From Eudorina sp. 2006-703-Eu-15 (taxonomy: Eukaryota > Chlorophyta > Chlorophyceae > Chlamydomonadales > Volvocaceae), in assembly GCA_003117195.1 (NCBI GenBank), contig BDSI01000044.1:1-64000 (forward strand): DNA of 64,000 nucleotides, written 5' to 3'. The notes below the pieces were generated by a model. The model did not search any database. It was given only the letters and a program-made list of their open reading frames with translations, and was not told the DNA's origin. Position 1 is the stretch's first letter, and each line of letters begins with the position of its first letter. This document shows, in pieces, positions 57,645 to 64,000 of this stretch. The translations under genes and the position numbers were made by a program.

Positions 57645-59668
57645 TTACTGCTTGCCGCGGTTGCCGCCGTAGGGCTTGTACCCGGTCTGGGGCTGCAAGG
57701 GACAGACAGATTCCCAACAAGCGGATTGGTTTATGAGGGCGACATTCATGCAAAGCTCACACGCCCTGCTTCTAACCTTAACCTAGCTGTTGCGAACACA
57801 CTAGGAACAACGTGGAACTGATCATGAGGGTCAATGCATGTTCTGCATGTTCTCCCAATGCCGATGACCCCACCATGGGCAAATAGCACTGTCGAATGCG
57901 GAGCCCTACCTGCGCCAGCTGCACGCCCGACAGCGTGCCCATGTTCATGGACTTGAGCATGTCCAGGGTGTCCTTGTCAACCTGCGTTGTGACGAAACAC
58001 GGGCCACCCGACGGTCGGCACGGCACGGCGAATCATTCACACCCGGCGTGTGCGGCTTGCGTGTTGCGGAAATATCGTTTCTAACACCGTCCTTGGGGCT
58101 GAAGTACGATTTCTAACAACGTCCTTGGGACAGAACACTAGTACGCATCTCGTCCCATGCGAAATACCTCGTACATTACGCATCCCTATTGACGGTTTCC
58201 CAACCGCTGCGTCAACATCAAGAAAATGCCTTACGCCCCATGAACACGAGATGTACTTCCCTCAAAAAAAATGGGCCGAGCAGCGTGCCCAGGCCTTACG
58301 TGGCCATGCCCTTAGGCACCGCAAGTGTACAGAAATTTCAAATTCAGCATCATGGCACGCATAACCCAGTTGGTAAAAAGATGCACATTTACGGTATGGT
58401 GAATCTAATGACGGCCTCTGTCGAGAGTCATATCCTTCGGATCCTCCGCCCTCTCGCATGTCGAGGCGTTGGTTTGGTTTGAAACATGTCCTGTGGCCCG
58501 TGTACGCATGCATAACGTTCCCCGCCAGAAAGATAATCGCTTCGTATTCACGCCTTCAGGCACGCTGCCATTCGCCCGTGGCGCTTCACGCTGCCATGCA
58601 ACCGTGTTCTTTTGTTCCATCAACCGCGACAGGGATGCGCTGGACACGGCATGACCAGGGCAAACGGAGGTGTGCCCAATGGCTTGAAGTCCCACTCCCG
58701 TGGCCCCAGGCCGGCACGAAAACCCACCTCAATCGCCAGGGTGTTGATGGCCGACTCCTCCGGCACGAAGTCCATGCGGCGCTCACGCTCCTCCTCCTGC
58801 AACCCGTCAGAAACCGCGCGGAGCCGTCGTCACGGCTTGCTAGTGCTCATGACAAGTGTAAAAATTCTGGGGCTGGACCGCTGCGCCCGTAGCCTCCACG
58901 TGCAAGCCCGTTTGGTTTGCCGCTGCGGCTGCTGCATGCGGAACCGGGGCCATTGGCTGCGCAGTCCCCGTGCCGGCCCTCCAATCCAGCATCAGAAGGT
59001 GATCGCCAGGAGCAGCAGCGTCGATCCACCAACGCCCCCTGAGCTGCTTTCCATAGGCACATCCGCTCTCCGGGGGAAGTGTGAGGGGTCAAGGGGTCAC
59101 CAGCCGCTGCCCAAACCGCAGATTGTGAATCAGACCCGGTCTTTGCCAAGCAATTATCGACCTCCAGGCACATTTCCAGCAGGCAAGCGGAAAGGCCACA
59201 CGCACGACTCTGAAGGGCCATGCTCACCTGGAGCTTCAGGGAAATACCCCGGACAGGCCCCCGCTGAATGCGCTTCATCAGATGCTGCAAGTAGAGAAAG
59301 ATTCCATGAGTAAATTAGCTGCATAGCTTTAAAAACCAAGAGCGTCCCGCACCGTGGTGAAGCCGGCAATCTTGTTGCGGAGCCGCTTGGTGGCAATCAG
59401 AGCCACCTCCTCAACGACACGCTTGTTGGTGTCGAAGTCCATCGTGAGGCGGCCATAGTACTTCTCGATGATGACACGAGAGGCCTTCTTGACGGTCTTG
59501 GTGCGCACACGACCCTGTATTGGGAAACCGCGATCTTTGCTGACTATGCTATCATAACAAAGATATATTTGGATGGCTAATCGGTACTGTGCTTTGGCTA
59601 GCCAAGTTCAGTAGCTCTAACGATTGCGCCGCCAAGTTGACGACGCCGCCTTCTTGCAAGCTCACCAT
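57645..59668 (-). CDS. RPS17: 40S ribosomal protein eS17
   Basis: Six coding exons: the ATG alone at 59,666-59,668 (then GTGAGC), 59,353-59,514 ([20 protein letters not shown]...), 59,228-59,284 ([19 protein letters not shown]), 58,728-58,796 ([20 protein letters not shown]...), 57,910-57,981 ([20 protein letters not shown]...) and 57,645-57,692 ([15 protein letters not shown]). This gives 136 residues, the normal eS17 length, and all phases fit. eS17 sits in the 40S beak/head region and is needed for small-subunit maturation. The start codon is separated from the rest of the coding sequence by a 151-nt intron, as in several other eukaryotic ribosomal protein genes. The C-terminus is the part that varies between lineages. 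Confidence 0.96.
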
Positions 59669-59932
59669 TTTTGGCGAGTGTCACTTGCCTCACGGTCACG
59701 GGGCAGAGGAAGAGGGAGAGCGCGGTTGGGCACCTGGTCTCTTTGTTGCAGCTGCTGGCGAAGGTACGACCGTTCCGCCAGGGAGGGAAAGGCCCAACTC
59801 ACTATGCACTGACACTGAGTACAACAATGTTCTTAACTTTGTTAAGCTTTCAATTGAACATATCTTCAACGTATCTATGGTTAACGGTGTAATGGTCGCA
59901 AAGGTTAGAGGCTAGCCGAGTGTACTAATAAC

Positions 59933-62591
59933 ATGGCAACAAAACTAGTTGGTCAGGCTCACGTACATGGACATAGGCAACACTCATTTGGTAATCTTAA
60001 GACTGTCTCTGCTTCAGGCTGCACGGGTCCAGGCACATACCTCTCAGCGGCACCCGCCCGGTGGGCGGGACAACGACGGAGGTTTGGCAAGCACGCAGCC
60101 TCGGCAGCAGACTGGAACTATGCCTCCCCCTCCTCTGGTGCGGACTGGGCTATGGCGCAAGGGGCATACTCGGACCCGCGGGCGCCCGGACCGGGTGCAC
60201 GGCGGAGACCTGGCCCAGCCCCTGAGCGGCCTTCGGACGGGCCCAGCACGAGTACTGACGGAAGGCAGAGCGCGCAAGTGAGAGTCGGGTGGCTCGGGCG
60301 GAGCAGATAGATCCCCGGGTAAACATGGCTCGGCACAGTCTTTCGGGGCGCCGTTCTGCCCCTCGCACCCACAATCGTAAGAATGCACGCCCCATCCGCA
60401 GCTCTTGGCTGTCGTGCTGCCGTTACAGGACTGTCGATGGCCAGCCCAGATGTCAGCCCCCAAAGTGACAGCATCGAAAGGGCAATGACTTGACAACTTC
60501 CTTTGCATTGACTGTCAAAGGGATTTTTACGCCCATTGCTCGAGAACCTCGCGAGATGACACCACGAGCCGCCCCTTTTTGCGTGCAACGGCATGGGGCA
60601 TTGCGCGAGCGTGGCATGGCCAGACGGACGGGTGCGTTTCTGGCAGCATGCCGTGATTACGTGCGCACCCCGCCGGCAATCGCCGCAGTCCTATCCGATG
60701 GACGTTAGCAATCGTTCTTCCTCGCCCACGGCCTACGTTGTCTGTGGGGATCCTGCCAATCCCTTGCCATGCCATCCATCCCATCTCTGCCTGCCCTGCC
60801 CATGCCATCCATCCCATCCCTGCCCTGCCCTGCAGGACTCAGACCCGCTCTCTGAGATGGCGCGCATGGTGGTGGATGGCGTGACGTCATTCCTGTCCTC
60901 TGCTGTGGGTGTCCTGTCTGACTGGCTGCTGTCGCTGCTGCCATCGACCGTCAAGCGCCGAGCGGTGCGTGGGCGCTTGGGCCAGCTCGTTCGGGACACT
61001 GGCGTGGGCTGGGTGTGAGCCTCGGCCGAGCTACCGGCAATGGCGTGGACAATGCGCACGTCCCTGTTCCCGATACCTCGAGTAAATGTTGGACGGCTGG
61101 GGGCATCCCAAACAGCTGTTTCCGGCATGGTGTCTTCCTTGAGGACCCTTACCGCGGGCGTTGATGGCCTTCGAGTGGGGGAACCCCTTGCACCACTCTC
61201 GGCGCCTCGTCCACGGAGGGATTGGGGGGACCATGGGCAGGACACACCCGGGACAACAAACACCTTCCCGCCAGGTCCACATCCGCGCTTGGCGGGTCGA
61301 TACCGGGTGCTGCGCTGCACTGTGCTGCGCTGTGCGGTGCTGTACCGGACAGGTTGAGAACAGCGTCAAAGGGGGGCTGGCGCTGCTGGGCCTGGCGCTG
61401 CTGCAGAGCGTCCTGTCGGTGAGGTCGAGGGACTGGAGCGGTCGAAGGAGCGCGTGGCAGAGGGGGTTCATTTGGCCCGCCTACGGCAGGCGCGCAGAAG
61501 GGGTTGATTCACAGTCATAGGGTTGCAAGGCGACGTTAGTGCTGCCATTAGGTCACTTCATGGCATCCAGACAGACATCCAATCACGGTCGAGGAGTCCG
61601 AGGGCCGCACTGGAAAGCGAGTCCCCAGGTCCAGCTCCCAGATACGGCTCCCACGGTGCCATGCGCAGCGCGGAGCTGTTGATGCACCTGAGTAACCGGC
61701 TCATTCCAACCGTGTTTAAACCGGTCATTGCACGCACATATTCGGTTAGTAAGGTCAGGTAACTTCCTTTGTCACCGGCATGGTGCTCCCAAACCACACG
61801 GGTCAGCTGCAATGCCGGGGAAGTGCTGGACACGGGGCTAGTGCAGAACGGCGCTACGCATGGCCTCCCTCCCTGGAGGCTCCATGGAGGCCCTGCCCAC
61901 CCCTCTGCTTGGTACCCCCTCGCCTTCCGCAGCTGGTCCTGACGGTGGGGACCCTGGTGCTGGTGGTGTACACAGCTCACCAGGTGTTTGGGGTGCACCT
62001 GCCCTTCCTGTCGGGGACTGCGGACGTCGAACGGGGCGGCGTCGGAACTGACGGTGGGTGTGGCCAGGGGCGGCGGGTGGGTGGGTAGATGGGCGTTGGG
62101 GGAATGCGGGTCCGAGCTTTCAACAGCAAGGGCGAGTGGGTGGGGTCACGGACGCGTGTAATGCGCCTGCTGGCGACGCGGCCAAAGCAGTGGAGGTTGT
62201 ACGGCAGGCATCACAAGAACGCATGTCACGGTATCTGGGATTTGGTTTGCTTGGCGCCTGCCAATGCCGCCTACTGGCGAACACTGCTCGTCTGCCCCGG
62301 CCGCGGCCCCGTTTTCGTTCTCCCCCAGCCCCAGGCATGCCAGGCCACCCTGGAGCAGCCCCGCCGGACCCCAGATACTACAGCGGCACAACGGCGCAGC
62401 CTAACGCCGGCTACGGCCCACACCACCAGCAGCAGGGCTACGGCGGGTACTACGGACCGGCCACGGGTTACGGCGGCAGGGGTCAGCCGTACCCGCCCCG
62501 TCCGGGAGCCGCTGGCGGTGGCGGGTGGGGCCCGGGCCCCCGGGCTGCTGGGCAGGGGCCGGTAATCGACGTGTTTTATGAGAGCCCGTGA
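59933..62591 (+). CDS. Predicted small membrane protein with Gly/Tyr-rich tail, function unknown
   Basis: Exons that join in phase: a first exon ending at 60,277 (start uncertain; ATG at 59,933 used), 60,836-60,964, 61,353-61,418, 61,933-62,053 and 62,335-62,591, about 305 residues. The first exon has ADWNYASPSSGADWAMAQG and a Pro-rich linker. An amphipathic stretch (VTSFLSSAVGVLSDWLLSLL) and a hydrophobic segment formed by joining two exons (LALLGLALLQSVLS/LVLTVGTLVLVVYTAH) follow; the latter is a likely membrane span. The C-terminal exon is rich in G-Y-G and Q and ends in PVIDVFYESP. No family is recognised. It is divergent from eS17, and the upstream boundary could be wrong. Confidence 0.55.
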
Positions 62592-63770
62592 GCTGCCTCG
62601 GTCCAAGCGCCAGGGTCGGTGAGGGCGGGCCACATGCTTTGGCATGTGCGGCAGGTGATGGCCCACGCAGGAGCTCATGGGTTGCTGGCGTCGGGTCTCT
62701 GCCCTGTAGGGTGGGGGTCCGTTGACGGAATTCTCGTCGTTGTGTTGCGGATGGGTTGCGTTCAGCAGCAGATAGCGGGTGGTGTGGTACGTGAGGTGAA
62801 TCACCGGGGGGCCCCTGGTGAGGCACTGCCCAGGTTTCTGGCCGTGTGTGCTGAGAATGCATGCACCGCCCCACCACAACTGGTGTGGCTGCCCGATTGG
62901 CAGCTCGCATCTTTCATCCCGCCGTTGGGTTGCGGATGGTGGTAGGGTGATCGGTGATGGCAGGACCTGCAGGCGTCAACTTGTATGGCGTTGAAACTAC
63001 CAACATGGCACCAGTTTGTGATGCAGGACGAGCAAAAGCTGACCTGCTGAAGACGTCGTGCCATCGCACGGAATTGGCATGCGGGGGCTTGGCAGCATGC
63101 TTGCGGTTGACTGGTCGTACATTATGTACCGTAACCGTGATGTGAGAGCAGGTGGAGTGGAGAGTGGGTCTGTCTGAACGCGTCGGCGCTTGTGGTTAGA
63201 AGGCAGCGCGCGTGAAGAGGGTTTTGTAAAAGAGCAATGCCAAACGAAGCCGGACGGGCCCGACACCCGAGAAGAGTGACATGGCCCCTACATGGCGCGC
63301 AGTAGGGCCATGCGTACCGGACGTCTGATCATATGGGGACCCAGGTTGTACCCCTATGAGCGCGTTGACCAGGGCGGACAATTGCACGCGCACATTCGGA
63401 TGGCGGTATGGGGCCATGGGGCGTGTGCAACGCGTCATGTGGAGTCCTCCGGGACCTGTTTCACAAACGGCGTAGGCATGAGTGCCAGGCATACAGCAAG
63501 CCGTCTTGCCTTATTCTCTATGCATACAAAGCAAGCCACCTATGATATGGTCTTCTGGACCAGAGATAAAAATAAAAACATGTTCCTCTTTACAGGGTAC
63601 CCAATGCAGTCATTGCGAGTTGCTACCACAATGCACAAGCCTGCCCACACCCGCAAACTTATGGAGATTTCGGTCAGCGTGTACAGCCTTGCATGAGTTT
63701 GCGTGCAAACACTCAAACACCACTTCATTCGTGCTGTGATACCGGTGTGACCGGCCTCCACTCGAAGGCG
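62592..63770. other. 3' region of the membrane-protein gene; no further gene seen
   Basis: A TGTAA at about 63,225 could end the plus-strand transcript. The rest has no supported frame. Confidence 0.45.
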
Positions 63771-63779
63771 CTCCCTGCT

Positions 63780-64000
63780 GTTGCCCTCCACCTCCACCTC
63801 CAACGCCGCCTCGGCAGCTGCGATTGCTCCGCTGCTACCCTCTGCAGCAAGGCCAACTCCTGGCCTTGCAGCCGCTGCCCTCATTGGCAGCCTCAGTGGT
63901 ACACGTCACACCGCTGGTGTGACCGCCCTCCTCAGCCGGGGATTCCCCACCGCTGCCCTCCACCTCCACCTCAACCGCCGCCTCGGCGGCTTCATTTGAG
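63780..64000 (-). repeat. Two imperfect units of about 172 bp, possibly coding, cut by window end
   Basis: CCCTCCACCTCCACCTC is followed by an AACGCCGCCTCGG-like run at about 63,784 and again at about 63,956. On the minus strand both units read E-A-A-x-V/L-E-V-E-V-E-G then G-H-T, which suggests the end of a repeat-bearing protein gene beginning outside the window. A stop interrupts the frame between the units. Confidence 0.5.

Overview
The window looks like nuclear DNA of a volvocalean green alga, Chlamydomonas or a close relative. Supporting signs are high GC, many short introns with GT/AG borders, TGTAA poly(A) signals, abundant GC-rich mini- and microsatellites, and a DIRS/PAT-type retroelement of the kind known from Chlamydomonas. 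The species is an inference.

Left half (1-36,500) is repeat-rich. A segmental duplication places 1-10,129 and 29,018-34,998 in the same orientation. Each copy carries the 3' part of an extended SDR (dihydroflavonol/cinnamoyl-CoA-reductase-like) gene on + and a whole F-box/FBA-domain gene on -. Copy 2 belongs to an intact eight-exon SDR gene (25,775-30,415) and an apparently intact F-box gene (31,881-34,612). Copy 1 is decayed: one frameshift in SDR exon 7, two in the F-box gene, and two inverted copies of one GC-hairpin DNA element bracketing the F-box gene, one only 22 bp upstream of its start codon. The longer element (6,684-9,770) holds two nested, 5'-truncated LINE 3' ends with (CA)n tails.

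Between the duplicated blocks lie an approximately 190-bp tandem array split by a complete but frameshifted DIRS/PAT element (11,060-17,347, minus strand; A1-body-B1-A2-B2 architecture), a DUF6729-like Cys-cluster gene (17,536-18,938), a coiled-coil/SAM-like locus (about 19,490-20,980) and broken exons of a SET-domain methyltransferase (about 21,800-25,020).

Right half (36,580-64,000) is gene-dense and dominated by RNA-metabolism genes: a Gemin5-like WD40 protein (minus, 36,580-46,747), eIF3e (plus, 47,104-48,503) head-to-head with it, the cleavage/polyadenylation endonuclease CPSF3 (minus, 49,890-55,099), an unidentified 156-residue protein (minus, 55,792-56,630), ribosomal protein eS17 (minus, 57,645-59,668) and a predicted small membrane protein (plus, about 59,933-62,591). 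The last kilobase holds the start of another minus-strand repeat-coding region.

Exon borders were read by eye from GT/AG sites, phase and family similarity; expect some to be off by a few bases. Frameshifts could in part be sequence errors, but those used here were checked against the paralogous copy where one exists.
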